Below, piece by piece: positions 25,701-40,700 of a stretch of DNA of 64,000 bases; positions within the stretch are counted from its first letter, which is position 1; every line of letters starts with the position of its first letter. The translations under genes were made by a program, and so were the position numbers. The stretch covers positions 3,410,001 to 3,474,000 of the forward strand of contig NC_087381.1 in the NCBI RefSeq assembly GCF_963675165.1, in the 5' to 3' direction. The notes under the pieces are model-generated. The model was not told where the DNA came from, searched no databases, and worked only from the letters and a program-made list of their open reading frames with translations. This DNA is from Halichondria panicea (taxonomy: Eukaryota; Porifera; Demospongiae; Suberitida; Halichondriidae).

Positions 25701-28700
25701 TAGATAATACTTCCATTGCCAGGAGCAGGAAGATCAAAACACATGAGGGCTGTATGTAAATGAGTGAAATAAATTGCTGTGAAGTATATTTGGTGTGCCT
25801 ACCTTCACAAGTTGGAGCAATTCCACTCCATTCTCCAGGACCCGAACTAGAGCTGACACAAGTTCGCACTCTGTTTCCACCAGATAGTCCAAAGCCAGCG
25901 TCACAAGAGTAGGAAGCAGTGGTTTGGTAGTTGAATGGAGAAGTGGTATCAGCAGCATAGGTGATGACTCCATTAGTTGGTGCAGGCAAGCTTCTGCACT
26001 CCACGCCTGTAGCACAATTACAATGATCTCTGCTGCTAATGTGAAGTTTACCAAGAATTTAAATTCGTATACCAAGTTATTTTCGTATATTTCGTATTGA
26101 AGAGCTTCATAAAAAGTATTCTGCAATAGATTCAACGTCACTATCTAAGCTGTACGAATATTTAAAATACAAATGGGTCGTTCATACGAAAATTTGCACC
26201 AACAAAAATTACCCGCTATATGCATTATAATTATAACAAAATACGTATAACGGGGGGAAATTGTTGAACATTTTAATTAGCCAATTTGGCTGAAACTGCC
26301 AATATTAACTAAGCGGTGGATGCAACGTCATTGATGTAATAGCCATGCCCAAGACTCCAAATTAAAAAACACAAAGGACTATATTCGTTAAATTTTTCCC
26401 TATAATAATACGGTATGAAAGAAGTCTTACCTGAGCAAGAGGGTGCTGTACTGTTCCACACTCCACTAGTACTTAAACCATCTCCATCACACCATCGTGT
26501 GTCATAATTGGCATTTCCCAGTAAGAAGAAACCTTCATTGCAGCCGTAGGTGGCAGTAGTTTGAAAGTCGAATGGTTCGGTGTTATCAGGAGCGAATATG
26601 ATGACTCCATTTATGTCTGGTGCGAGTGATGTACACAGAATAGCTATAGAGTGGGAAAACAGTAAAAGTCCATACGAATTATATATACTGTACCACAATT
26701 AAATTTGATACTGCTATAAATGCCATTCATATTACTTTTTAGCTATAGCTGCTAAAAGGGACACATGTGTATCGTACCTTCACAAGTTGGTACGGTTCCT
26801 GTCCAGGTACCGTCCACTGTTGAACTGTTACCACTGCAGGATCGAGTTGCTCCTCCAACTAGCCCAAACCCAGAGTCACATGTGTAAGTAGCTGCAGTCC
26901 CAAAGTCATATGGTACAGTTGTGCCGGTAGAGTAGGAAACACGTCCATTGTCAGGAGCAAGAAGATCGGAGCATACAATAGCTGTGTATAAATGGCAAGA
27001 AAATGATCAACAATACTTATTGTCAGTAAACACCCAATTTGATATTGTGAGGATTATGACACGCTTGCAAATATCTGGAATAGAGTATACTTGATACAGA
27101 ATAATTATGCGTGCAATAATTATATACATGCAAGAAAGGATATACAGTTACTATATACAAAGCGTCCTACCTTCACATGTTGCATCTGTACCGCTCCATC
27201 CTCCAATTCCAGGTGTAGCCGACTCTTGGCAGGTCCTAGTAACGTCACCGCTAGCCACTCCAAACCCGGGCTCACAACCGTATGTGGCAGTAGTCTTGAA
27301 TTGTGTAGAGGCACTGGCTGAGCTCTCAGTGAATGTGATGAATCCATTGGTGGGTGATTGAAGCATTGGACAGCTAATTCCTGTGGTGAATGGTAAGCAG
27401 CTAAAGAATTTTGCTATTTATACATGTGCACATGTAGAGGAGAGTCTATATGTCTATAGCTATAGGCAAGAGCGTAACAAAGGCAATGCTATCTCCAGAT
27501 AGGTAAATTTACGTATATAACAATCAGAAATCCAATCACGTATATTTACCAGAGCATACTGGTGTTCCTTCACTCCATAATCCAGTCACACTCCGCCCAT
27601 CTCCCATGCACATTTTTGTCATATCTCCCTCCAGAAAGAATCCCTCATCACATGAGTAAATTACCGTTGTATTAAACTCGTAGGGAGCAGGTGTACTGTA
27701 GAATAGCGACCCATTGTTGATAGGCCTCAGGAATTCACAAATTATTACTGTAGGGATAAAAACAAAACACCTTGTGAAAGAAATGTCATTGCTTACTTAA
27801 AATACAAATAAAAAGATACATTTTAGCATATTGAGTGGGTTATAAGTGGGTTACAAGCAAACACAAAAATGCATCGTAGTGGACCTTGTAGAATAGTGTT
27901 AGCACTATTATCACAGTGTAACAAAAAAGGATTACATACCAGTGCAAGTTGGTGTGGTTCCACTCCAAACTCCAATGGCACTGGAATCATCACCACTGCA
28001 AATGTTTGGTTCCAGAACACTCACTCCAAATCCACTGTCACAGACATACATAGCAGTCGTTCCAAATCCATAGGGTGAAGTGGTTTCAGGAGAGTAGTCA
28101 ATGCTCCCATTAGTAGGAGCAGAAAGATCCATACAAGTGATGGCTATAGGAAGTAATCAGTACATTTGATACACTTGGTACAAATGAAGTACACACAAAT
28201 TATTGTGAAGGTTAGTACCTTCACAAGTTGGAGCTGTTCCACTCCATTCTCCAGGACCTGAACTGGAGCCGACACAAGTTCTCATTCTGTCTCCACCGAA
28301 TAGTCCATAACCAGTATCACAGCCATAGGTGGCAGTGGTTTGATACTCGAATGGAGAAGTGATGTCAGTGGCAAAAGTTATGACTCCATTAGTCAGTGAG
28401 GGTAGGTTGGTGCAAACAATTTCTAGGAGGATATAATTATATGTTATGCTGAAAAGAACTTATTTAGCAGAGAATAATCAATTTGTCTCATAGTAATGAC
28501 CAACAGGGAAAGAACAATGGAGAATGGGATTGTGATAAGTGCTCAAAACTTGTGTTCCTCAAATAGTATATCTTGCATACGGTGAATGACAATAGCGGAC
28601 GACTCACCTGAGCAGACAGGAGCCACACCATTCCAATTGCCGCTACTGCCAGAGCCATCTCCGATGCAAGTCCTAGTCGAGGTTCCCTCAAGGAAATAGC

Positions 28701-31700
28701 CCTCAAGACATGTGTAAGTGGCTGTTGTGCCAAAGTCAAGGGAGTCAGGGCTGTAAGCTACCATTCCATTGCTTATAGTGTTCAAGCTGGTACAGGAAAT
28801 CACTGCAATATACAAAAACAGCATAAGATGTTATAATTATTTTCATGCATCCATGTTGAACTATATTCTCTACATTATGTCAACGATCAATGCACAGCAT
28901 AGAAAAGGGGTCAAGACATAATATAATTTTATGTCTACTGCATGTATATATCACACCCCTATATCATCTAAACTTTGCATAATGACAGTATACGTAACAG
29001 GTGTCACCTTCACAAGTGGGAGCTCTCCCAGTCCATGACCCACTAGTGGTAGGTCCACCACCCCCACAAGACCTTGTGTTGTCACCTCCTCTCAGTCCAA
29101 ACCCAGTGTCACATACATAGGTGGCCACAGTGCCAAAGTCGTATGGTGAGGTGACGCCAGTGGAGTAGACAATACGTCCATTATCAGGAGTAGGGAGATC
29201 AGAACACATGACAGCTGAGTAGAAAAATTAATGGTGAAGTACTTCAACACAAATGCATTAGTTATTAAGGTAGAAGTTGCTGCAAGCTTTCATAATCTCC
29301 TGCTCACCCAAATTTGTGATCTATATTTAATTACCATTTTCCAGCACATACAAAACAACTTACGTTCACAAGTTGGAGCAGTTCCACTCCACTGCTCCCC
29401 TCCCTGATTGGCAGCTCCACAAGTTCTCACAGTGTCTCCACGAGACAGTCCAAAACCATTGTTACAACCATACCTGGCTGTGGTTCGAAACTCAAATGGT
29501 TCACTGGTGTCAGGTGCATACGTGATGAATCCATTGTCCGGAGCATTCAAGCTGGTACAAGTGATAGCTGTAGAAATATACGAAATCATTGTTTTTAGTA
29601 GTTGGCTTGCAATAAGTATCAGGGAGTATTTATAAACTTCCTATGATCTCTTACGTTCACAAGATGGAGCACTTCCGCTCCATGCTCCTTGAAGACCGAG
29701 ACCACCTCTACCACACATCCTCACACCATTGCCCACAAGGTAGTAGCCGATTTCACAGGAATAAATGGCATCAGTGTTGAAGTCAAATGGATCAGTGGTG
29801 TCACTGACGTACACGATTCCTCCATTACTAATTGAATTTAGTGTCGAACAGGTAATGGCTGTAAGAGACAACAGTTTGTATCAATTTTTGCAACGCCACC
29901 CAGATTGAAAAAAGTCATTATGGCTAAAAAAATTACACTCTAGAATTTAAATGTTACTTCATAAGCGCCGTTTACACGAGGACTAATCCAGGTCAAATCC
30001 GGGCCAGAAGTAGTAGCATAGTAAAAACGATGCATTTGCACAAACAGTGGGCTGATAGGAAAGCTTACGTAATCTACGAACACTCTCAAACATGCACATG
30101 CACCTCAAAATTATCGCTTTGTGTTTACTCACAACTACACCACTTCTGACCAAAGCTAACCCATCTCAGGCCCATTTACATGAACACTGTGAGATTCCAA
30201 CCCGGATTAAAGGCTTCGTGTAAATGGAGCTATAGTAATCACCTGAGCAGGATAGTGCTTCTCCACTCCACGAAGCAGATAGACTCATAGCATCAGCTTC
30301 ACACGTTCTGGTGACTTGTGACCCATTAAGTCCATACCCAGTGTTGCAGGAGTAAGAGGCAGTGGTGCTCAACTCAAAAGTTGGTGCACTGATTGCACTG
30401 TACATGATCACTCCATTGTCGGGTGTCGTTAGTAAAGAACATGTGAGAGCTGTAACAAGGTGATTAGCCATTAATTTTAATGAATTACTTTATTTACGTT
30501 CACAAAACGGAGCAGCTCCAGTCCATTCTCCAGGACCAGCATTTGTCCTTACACAAGTTCTAACATTGCTACCGACTGTAGACAGTCTAAACCCAAAGTT
30601 ACAACTGTAGGTAGCAGTGGTTTGATCATCAAACGGAGCAGTGGTGTCAGTTGTGTAAGTGATGATTCCATTGGCTAGAACAAGTAAGCTCGAACAAGTA
30701 ATATCTGCAAGACAATTATAACGAAGGTAAACTTAACTGCATGTGTGATACTTGTATTTTTGTGTGCAAAATTGAAATGTAGATTATACGTACTTAGTGG
30801 TTTTATAATTATGATACAACAGCTATAATATACTGCAAGTGTACATAATTATGTACCTCGGCAAGTTGGCATGATTCCACTCCACAATCCACTAGTACTA
30901 GTCCCATCTCCACTGCACAATCTAGTTTGTACTCCATCCAAATAGGATCCATCAGCGCAGAAGAAAGACGCAGTGGTTCCATGAGAAAATGGAGCAGTTG
31001 TGTCAGGAGTGTAACTGATCATCTGAGCACTCCCCGGACTCAAAGACGGACAAGTGATGGCTGTCAGTGTGTGTAAATAATTCTTATCAAGCCTATGTAC
31101 AATATCAATCAAGATTCGAAAAAACACAACAATTTATTTTATGCTTACACTTATTATATACATAGCCATCTTTGCAAGCACAACTAATCAAGTGCTTTGT
31201 ACGAAAAGAAGATTCTATAAAAGATTCTGAAGAGACTGCAACAGCTTTCACTGTGCACTAACCTTCGCAGGTTGGAGCAGTCTCACTCCAACTTCCACTA
31301 GGACTGGTATCATCACCGGCACACAACCTACTACCACCTCCAACTAGTCCAAACCTAGTGTTACACACATACGTAGCCACAGTACCAAAGTCGTAAGGTG
31401 AGGTTGTATCAGTGGAGTAGGTAATACGTCCATTGTCAGGAGCAGGGAGATCAGAACACACAATAGCTATAATTGTGGGAAAAGAAAACATGGTTTGTAA
31501 TCACTTTCCGATAATGTTATATGCAGTGATTTGTACATACGTTCACAAGCTGGGGCAGTTCCACTCCATTCTCCAGGACCGGAGCTCGAGCTGCCACAAG
31601 TGCTCACTCTGTCTCCACCTAATAGTCCGAACCCCATGTCACAACCATAGGTGGCTGTGGCCATGAACCCAAGGGAAGTGGTATCCTCAGTAAATGTTAT

Positions 31701-34700
31701 GAATCCATTCATTGGGTTGGGGAGAGGATCACACATGATATCTGCAGGGAATAATTTAGAAGAGACGTAACTAAAACTACTATGGTAGGTGAGAGTTAAA
31801 TGCATGCAGGGTTATAAATCATTATTAGGAAATTCAAACTAACGAAGATGTCTGCAATAAATGAATAAATGACTTCAAATCTTACTGATCCCGCATAGAC
31901 TTAATTCGGTAACATAATACAATTTTGTACCTGAGCAAATAGGAGCGATGCCATCCCATGATCCAGTCACACTCAGTCCATCACCAGAACATATTCTCAC
32001 TGCATTTCCTTCCAAGAAGAACTCTTCAGAGCAAGTGTGGGTGGCAGATGTTCCAAATGAAAACGCAACAGAACCAGCTGGGTCGTATGTTATCACTCCA
32101 TTGTTAATCATAGTCAGAGTAGAACAGGTAATGCCTGCAGGGAAAGATTGTCTAACTGTTTATGTTTCAGTAGGACCAAGGTAAGTGTCTAACACTGATA
32201 AAATGGGGTAAAATGCACGAACTTGGTATTCAACCGAGACATGTTCGTTAGTAACTTACGTTCACAAAATGGAGCAACTCCATTCCAGACTCCAGCATTT
32301 GTCAGTCCATCTCCATCCTCACAAGTTCTAGTGCTAGCTCCAGTTAGCCCAAACCCAGTGTCACAGACATAGGTGGCCACAGTGTTGAAGTCATATGGTG
32401 AGGTGACGCCAGTGGAGTAGACAATACGTCCATTGTCAGGAGCAGGTAGATCAGAACACATGACAACTGAGTAGAAGAATGAATCAGAGTTCTTTAGGTT
32501 TAAAATCAGGATTACAAAATATAATAACTGAATGTGTTTGGCTTTTGCTGATGTGTAGTTCATGTAGGCATGACAGATCAACTTACGGTCGCAGGTCACA
32601 TCAGACCCAGTCCATTCTCCTATTGTGCCACATGTCCTCATGAAACCCATCGGAGCCACACCTAGTCCATACCCTGAGTCACAGCTGTAAGTAGCCATGG
32701 TGAGGTAATCAAACGGAGCAGTAGTGTCTGATCCATAGGTGATGGCTCCATTAGCAGGATCAGGCAGCAGTGAGCAGAAGACGGCTAAAGGTTGAGAGAT
32801 GAAAGACTCAGTAAATGTACTATACATCCAAATAACTGAAATGCTTGAAACTTTTACCGATATAGTTAATTTTTATGCAATAAAAAAGGCTTGACTAGTG
32901 CTGACACACTAAGGGCCCATCCATATAACCAACATGCAAAAGCCACTCACCAATACAAGTAGGAGAAGGGTCACCCCATGATCCTATGGTGACAGAATCA
33001 TCTCCTGTACAAGTTCTGAGATTGCTGCCATCCAGCTGGAAGCCATCATTACAAGAGAATGTGGCCAATGTTCCGTAACTAAATGGTTCACTAAGGTCAG
33101 GACTGTAAACAATCATCCCATTTGTTAGTGATGGCAGTGAGACACAATTGATAGCTGTAGAACGTAGATATGAAATCGTAAAAATCACAAACATGCATCA
33201 TTCAACAGAGACAAAAAATATTAGGACTGAAGTATGTCACGCATAATATAGACTTCAGGTGAATTGAAAGTGTATAGAGATACCTTGACAGATAGGAGCG
33301 GTTCCAATCCACACTCCAGGGCCTGCAGAGGAGCTACTACACTGTCTGGTTCTGTCCCCACCAGTGAGCCCAAAGCCGGGATTGCAGCCATAAGTGACCG
33401 TAGTAAGGAAACTATACGGAGCGGTTATATCGAGATCAAATGATATGAAACCATTGGCTGGGGAAGCCAGGACAGGACACTCGATTGCTGCAAAAGGTTT
33501 ATGAGAAAATAATTATAAACACTTAATTACAGGTTTTAATTTATGACTATATTCTTCACCTCGACATCTAGGTTCCAATCCGTCCCATAATCCAAGCATT
33601 GTAGTTCCATCTCCAGTACATGTTCTAATCACATTACCATCCAAATAATACCCATTCATACAGGAGTGCCTTGCAACTGCTCCATAGTCCAAGGAGCTGG
33701 AAGAACCAGCTGCTGGGGTGATAGTGACGTCTCCGTTGCTAATGGAGTCCAGCACAGGGCACTGAATAACTGAGAGAGTAAAGAAAAGATAACTAACAAT
33801 ACTAGTTCTGATTATCTTATCCAATGGTTAAGAAAACAATCTTACAAGATGAAACTTAATGATACTTGAATTATGCTTATGTTTTCTAAGAAACTCACTA
33901 CTGCACGTGGCCACAGTTCCGCTCCACACTCCAACAGGACTCAGTCCATCACCACTACACACCCTTGATATGGTGTGACTAGGTGAGTAGCCAGTATCAC
34001 AAACGTAAGACGCCACATCTCCAAATGGTCGCGGAGTGGCTGCTCCGGAAGCGTAGGCCACATAGCCATTGTCAATGTCCACAAGGTCAGCACATGTAGT
34101 TGCTAAGGATACAAGGAGTAGTGAATGAAGTGACAAAGGTATTAGTTTTTACCTTCACAAATTGGAGCTGTTCCACTCCATTCTCCAGGACCTGAGCTAG
34201 AGCCGACACAAGTTCTCATTCTGTCTCCACCAGATAGTCCATAACCAATATCACAGCCATAGGTGGCAGCAGTTTGAAAACTAAATGGAGAAGTGGTGTC
34301 AGGAGTGTAGGTAATGAATCCATTGGTTGGGATTGCCAAACTGGAACAAATAACCTCTGCAGTAAAGATTTCAATGAAAAATGTTTCTTGCTGCCATCAT
34401 CTGGATATTATTATTGTTGTGTAAAACATAACTATATAATAGTTAGACACTGTTTAGGAAGTTTCTACGTGATTTAGAAGCCCAAAGGGCGTTCTGTAGA
34501 ATCCCGAACGCAGTGAGGGTTCTACTAGCCCTGAGGGCTTCTAAATCACGTGGAAACTTCCTAAACAGTGTCTAAGCATTTTAGATCATAGCAACAACGC
34601 TCATACGCCTGACAACAATGGTTTGAACGCACAAACAATGGATTCTGAGCCTTCTCCTGTGCCGAACGCTTTCTTGAGTTCCCCTATTACACGGTTTCGA

Positions 34701-37700
34701 ACTACTGAAACCCAGCCCACCCTTCCCTGCTTCCTTCCAAACCAGCCACACCTCCAGCTCTGTCTTTGCAGCAACCAGCCCCACCTCCATATCTGCTGCA
34801 GCAACCAGCCCCACCTTCCTATCTGCTCTCTGCTCTCTCTGACCTGCAAGACGAAGGTTCGTAGACTATTTGCTCTCCTCCACAGCCAGTGAGAACCTAC
34901 TTACTGCTCCAGTGGCAAAGAAAGCAAGAAAATTCGCTCCCCCAAAGTCAAGTAAAGAAGTAGAACAAGCAAGAAAGGAAACAATACCAAAGAAACACTC
35001 ATTGACGTCAAGTATTGCTTATTATTATTATTATTTGTACTTTTATTATGATTATTATCTTATCTTGATCAAATCTTTGCTACATGATTTTCTATTGAAG
35101 TACATGATTTTCTATTGAAGTACATGATTTTCTAAATTGGATAGAACATTTCCTCTAACCAATCAGATTGCAGTATTTATGACAAACATGATCTAAATAC
35201 TGTTAGACTGCTTGTCTTGTGCTCTGATTGCATACGTACCTAGACAGCTTGGCTCGTTTCTATCCCAGACCCCAACACTAGTTGCCCCGTCACTGATGCA
35301 GTTTCTGATAGCAGATCCCTGAAGGTAGTAACCGTCGTTACAAGAGTGAAAGACTTGTGTTCCAAAAATGGGGATGGTGGCCAGAGCAGGATACTGGAAT
35401 GTGATTGCTCCATTTGCAAGTCCAAGGAGATTAGGGCATAAAATATCTGTACAAAATGTGTTAGTGTACATGCTGTTCATTTTACAACTTACAGTCACAA
35501 GTTGGAGCGTCTTCGTTCCACATTCCAACATTTGTTAACCCATCTCCATCCACACAAGCTCTAGTACTTGATCCAGTAAGCCCATACCCAAAGTCGGTAT
35601 TGCAAGAGTAAGTGGCCACAGTCCCAACATCATATGGTTCACTCGTGTCCAAAGAGTAGGAAACTCGTCCAAAATTATCCGGAACAGTTAGTGCAGTGCA
35701 AACAACACCTATACAAATGTATAGACATGCTTATCAAAGATCCCACTTGAAATCAGTTATAACACGGCACGCAAAAATGCTGTATACAGACCACGCGGTA
35801 TATTATTGAGGAAATAACATTTTCACCAAAATTAATACCTGGAGAACTAGACTACTATGCATGTCTAACCTTCACAAATTGGGACAGTTCCACTCCATTC
35901 TCCAGGCCCACCGAGCGAGCCAATACATGTCCTCACTCTGTCTCCACCAGACAATCCAAAACCAGTGTTACACACATAAGTGGCAGCAGTTTGGTAATTA
36001 AACAAATCTGCTGTACTCTCAGAAAATTCGATGAATCCATTGACAGGGTTCAACAAAGTTGGACACAAAATAGCTGTAAAAATTGACAACTAAATTTGAG
36101 ACAAGCATATTAATAATGAACAGTGCTTTTAGTATAGTACAGTGCTAGCAAATGTCGTTTACTGTCTCCATTAATTGTACCTGAGCAGATTGGACTAGAT
36201 TCATTCCATAAGCCAATAGATGCAGTTCCACCACAAGTACTGGTCATTGATCCATCCAGAAAGAATCCATCGTCACACACAAAAGTAGCAATAGTACCGA
36301 AGTCAAAAGGGTTAGTGGTGCCACGACTATAGCTGATCATTCCATTGCTGATGGGGCTCAGAGATGTGCAGGTGATGGCTGCAATGGAGAAGCAAAGCAA
36401 ATCAAGCACACAATTACACATGACAACATGTATAATTATGTATATAATTATATGTATGACATTGCTACAAACTTGTACTCAAAGATGAAATAGCAATCTT
36501 TTTTAGATGAATATACTCCAGATCTGATATTTATATATTTTGGAGACCAGATATACATAAATTCTCACCAACACATGTAGGATTGCTTCCGTCCCACACC
36601 CCAATGAGTCCGCCACAAGTCCTCTCCACATTCCCAACCAATCCATATCCGACATTGCAAGCGTAGTTGGCAACTGTGCCGAAAACATGTGGGGCGATGG
36701 GGTTGATGTAACTGATCACGCCATTAGTAGGAGGAGCCAGACCAGAGCATGTGATAACTATAAGGGAAAAACATACATGTATATATATACCATCTCTATC
36801 CACACATAATTGGGAAAATCAGAATATTTAATTGTTAGCTTACAATACCCAATCGCTATAGTGTGCTCTACAATAATCCTGATTGTAAGATACCTTCACA
36901 AGTCGGAGTTTCTCCACTCCATTCTCCAGGACCTGCATTTGAGCCTACACAAATTCTCACTCTGTCTCCAACTGTTAACAAAAGTTTATATCCTGTGTTG
37001 CAACTATACGCAGCTGTGGTTTGGTAGTTGAATGGTTCAGTTGTGTCAGTAGCAAACACAATGTCACCATTGGAAGGAGCACTTAGACTGGTGCAAGTAA
37101 TAGCTGTGAAAGGTAAAATAGAATTAAAGTCACATAATTATACAGTGAGACCTGCCCCTTGATGCAGGGTATCCTTTATAAACAAAGAAAACTCTCTCCG
37201 TGCTCACCTAGGCAAACAGGAGCAGCTCCATTCCATGATCCAATTGTGTTTAGACCATCACCACCACAAGTCCTGACGTCACTACCACTAGTTAAGTAAA
37301 ATCCCTCATCACAGGTGTATGAGGCAATAGTTCCAAAGTTGAATGGATTAGTGCTATCAGGACCGTATGCAAGAAATCCATTGCTGATGGAACTGAGGGA
37401 CGTACAGGTGATAGCTGTAGGAAGTAGTATCAGCTGTTTAATTCACGTAACACAGATTAACGTGCATATAACACACTAGCTAGGATATAATATACAAATG
37501 AAAAGAAGTTTGTCTATATCGAAGACAACTTGCATCATCTGACTGCCTATTTCATATTAATTATCTTACGGAGGCAAGATGGAGCAGTTCCACTCCAAGT
37601 TCCTACAGAATCTGAGTCATCTCCACCACATGTACTGCTGATCACACCCCCACTCAGCCCAAATCCAGAGTCACAAACATAGGTGGCCACAGTGCCAAAC

Positions 37701-40700
37701 TCATACAGTGAAGTAGAGTCAATAGAGTAGATGATTCTTCCATTATCAGGAGTAGGCAGAGAATTACAAATTAGAGCTGTAGTATAGGGCAAATAACATT
37801 TTAACCATAAACATACAACAGCGTCGAAAAACACGACAGACAGCTCACGCTAAATGTAGTAGTATTATTTTACCTTCACAAGTTGGAGCAGTTCCACTCC
37901 ATTCTCCAGGACCTGCACTTGAGCTGAGACATGTTCGTATTCTGTTTCCACCGGACAGTCCAAAACCATTAGCACAGCTGTAGGTGACAGTGGTGGTGAA
38001 GCTATATGGTGCAGCAGTACCCAGAGAGAATATTGTGAATCCATTGTCTGGAGCATTTAGCTGGGAGCACTCTATCACTGAAAAGATAAATTAAATATCT
38101 TCATTGAGCATTATACAAAAATGTTATGATCAATGTTTCTTTCAGCTGTGTTGCATCCTGATTATACATGCGTAATATTGAAATCAACTAACATTCGCAG
38201 GAGGGCGGAGCTCCATCCCAGATTCCCACCACCCCATCGGGTCCTCCTCCAATGCAATTCCTTTGCTGATTCCCGCTGAGATAGTAACCAGTGTCACAAG
38301 CATGATTGGCCAACGAGCCATAGTCACTGGTAGTGGTACCGGGAGGAGGGATGATAGTGATGACACCATTGTCGAGAGTATCAAGTGTAGGACACATGAC
38401 AACTACAAGCAAAGAGAAGTACTAGTGTGAGCAAAGTAAAACAGTATAAGCATGTTTACAATAGTGATTCTAGTAATGGACTGAGTTTGGATTATAGAAG
38501 AAAAGAATCCTATATGAAGTACGTACCACCACAAGTCGTAGTAGTGCTGGACCATACTCCTACAGGACTGGAGCCATCACCACTACAAATCCGGTCTACA
38601 TCTCCTTCTATCCCATACCCAGTATTGCACAAGTGTGAAGCCACAGTATTAAAGTCAAGTGGAGGAGTTGTGTCCGTGAAGTAGTTGATGCGTCCATTTA
38701 CAATAGACGTAAGCGGTGAACATGTGATAGCTGCAGAATGAGCCAATGACAAAACAAGGACGTTCTATTATTAGCAATATAATTATAATGTGTACAACAG
38801 TATGGCAATGCTGAGTATAAGAGCTACACCAATATGCACACTTGAGCAAGCGTTAGTCGTGTACAGTCAGCATGTATTGTTACCATACAAACAATAGACC
38901 CACATTGTTACTTAATAATTATTATGCAGTCATCAGAAGTATTGTATAATCAGTATGATTGCAGTATAGGGTGCTAAGAAGATCAAAAATGTATGTGTTT
39001 AGCAACACGTTACTGCTGTAGTAAATAATTGAGACGTTGAGTGAAATCTATTTAGAGAACTAAAACACCCCACCCCCTTGGACGCCCCTCCGTATAACTA
39101 GTTTTGGCGGATTTGACTGTTAAAATACGGTGGACACAACGTCAATGCTGTAGTAGCCACACCTGAGACACCAAATTAAAAAATACCATGTCGGTTCAAA
39201 TGGCTCATTGACCAAATACAATACCCGCCAAATTTTTGAGAGAAATCGCTGAGCTGTGATAGAAACATCATGAAGACATGTGAGCAAGTGTTGGTGGTGT
39301 AACGGCCATATAATTATTGGAGCCTCTTAGTACCGTTGAAAAAACTACGGGGATAGTACCCCGTCTCCCATAATGACGTCCATAATAAGTAAGGATAATC
39401 CTTTCTTAAAAAGGAAGATTGCATAGAGGTTTCACTGTAATACGCACATACCTTCACAGGTTGGAGCAGTTCCACTCCAGTCTCCACCTATTGAGCTAGT
39501 TCGCGAAAAAACACAAATCCTCACAACGTCTCCACTAGTCAATCCCAATCCACTATCACAGGAGTAGGTGGCAGTGGTTTGGTAGTCAAATGGAGCAGTA
39601 GTATCAGATGCATAAGTGATCATTCCATTAATGGGTGGAGTTAGACTTGAGCATGTTATGGCTGCACTCGGAAAAAAGTTAGTAATAGGTTGATTATTGC
39701 ATGTGGAAAAAATTCACAATGTTAGAGTGACTTGAAACTATGCAACAGCAGTTATAAATAATTCCTACAAAAAAATTATTGTGAAAGTTAACGTCATTCA
39801 TGTTATCATACCCGAGCAAACTGGTGCACTGCCACTCCATTCGCCAACAGTATCAGCTGAATCTCCTGTGCACTCCCTACGATCAGAGCCTTGAAGGAAG
39901 AAGCCGTCATTGCAGGAGTAAGTGGCAGTTGTGGTGAAGTCATATGAAGCGGTGGTAGCAGCACTGTAAGAAATCACTCCATTGCTGATTAAAGGCAGAA
40001 CGGAGCACGTGATGCCTGAAATTAATGAAGATGTGTCGATGATGACCATAGCAATTCCAGATGTGTGCATTTTCTTAATTAGTCTAACAAGAATTACAGT
40101 GAAAATTACTGTGTAGTTGCATAAGCACATGTACATAATTATGTATATACACTCAGTAATAAACTGCAGCTCATCTTACGGTCGCAGCCAGGATCCACTC
40201 CATTCCAGACTCCTACAGTTGACGAGCTGTCACCATTACAAGTTCTGGTATTAGTAGCAACAATCAGACCATAGCCCGAGTTGCACTGATAGGTGGCCAC
40301 AGTCCCAAAATCATATGGTAAGGTGGTGTCAGTGTTGTAGACGAGTACTCCATTATTAGGAGTTGGAAGACCACTGCACATGATGGCTGCACAAACGTAA
40401 ATTAATTTGATGATTTGAAGAATTTATGGCAGGCTTTTCATGTCTATGAACTGAAATCATCAAGCATGATGTACTATGGGTGCATGTCTAGGGTAAATTT
40501 CATTCTATAGCAAGGGTTCTAGACATGACATTTACTCCACTCGTACAGTGTACCACCAAAACACAACTCACGTTCACAGGTATATCTGCCTCCAACCCAC
40601 TCTCCGCCATTCAAATCTTCACAGACAGCCAGGGTACGAGGAATGCTACCAGAGAGTGCAAACCCAGTATTGCAGTCATAGGTGGCAGTGGTGAGGTAAT

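Noticed and set aside
34623-35001. An intact plus-strand gene inside the CCP50-51 intron
   Set aside because: Only an N-terminal fragment is visible, followed by AT-rich tandem repeats; treated as a transposon remnant.
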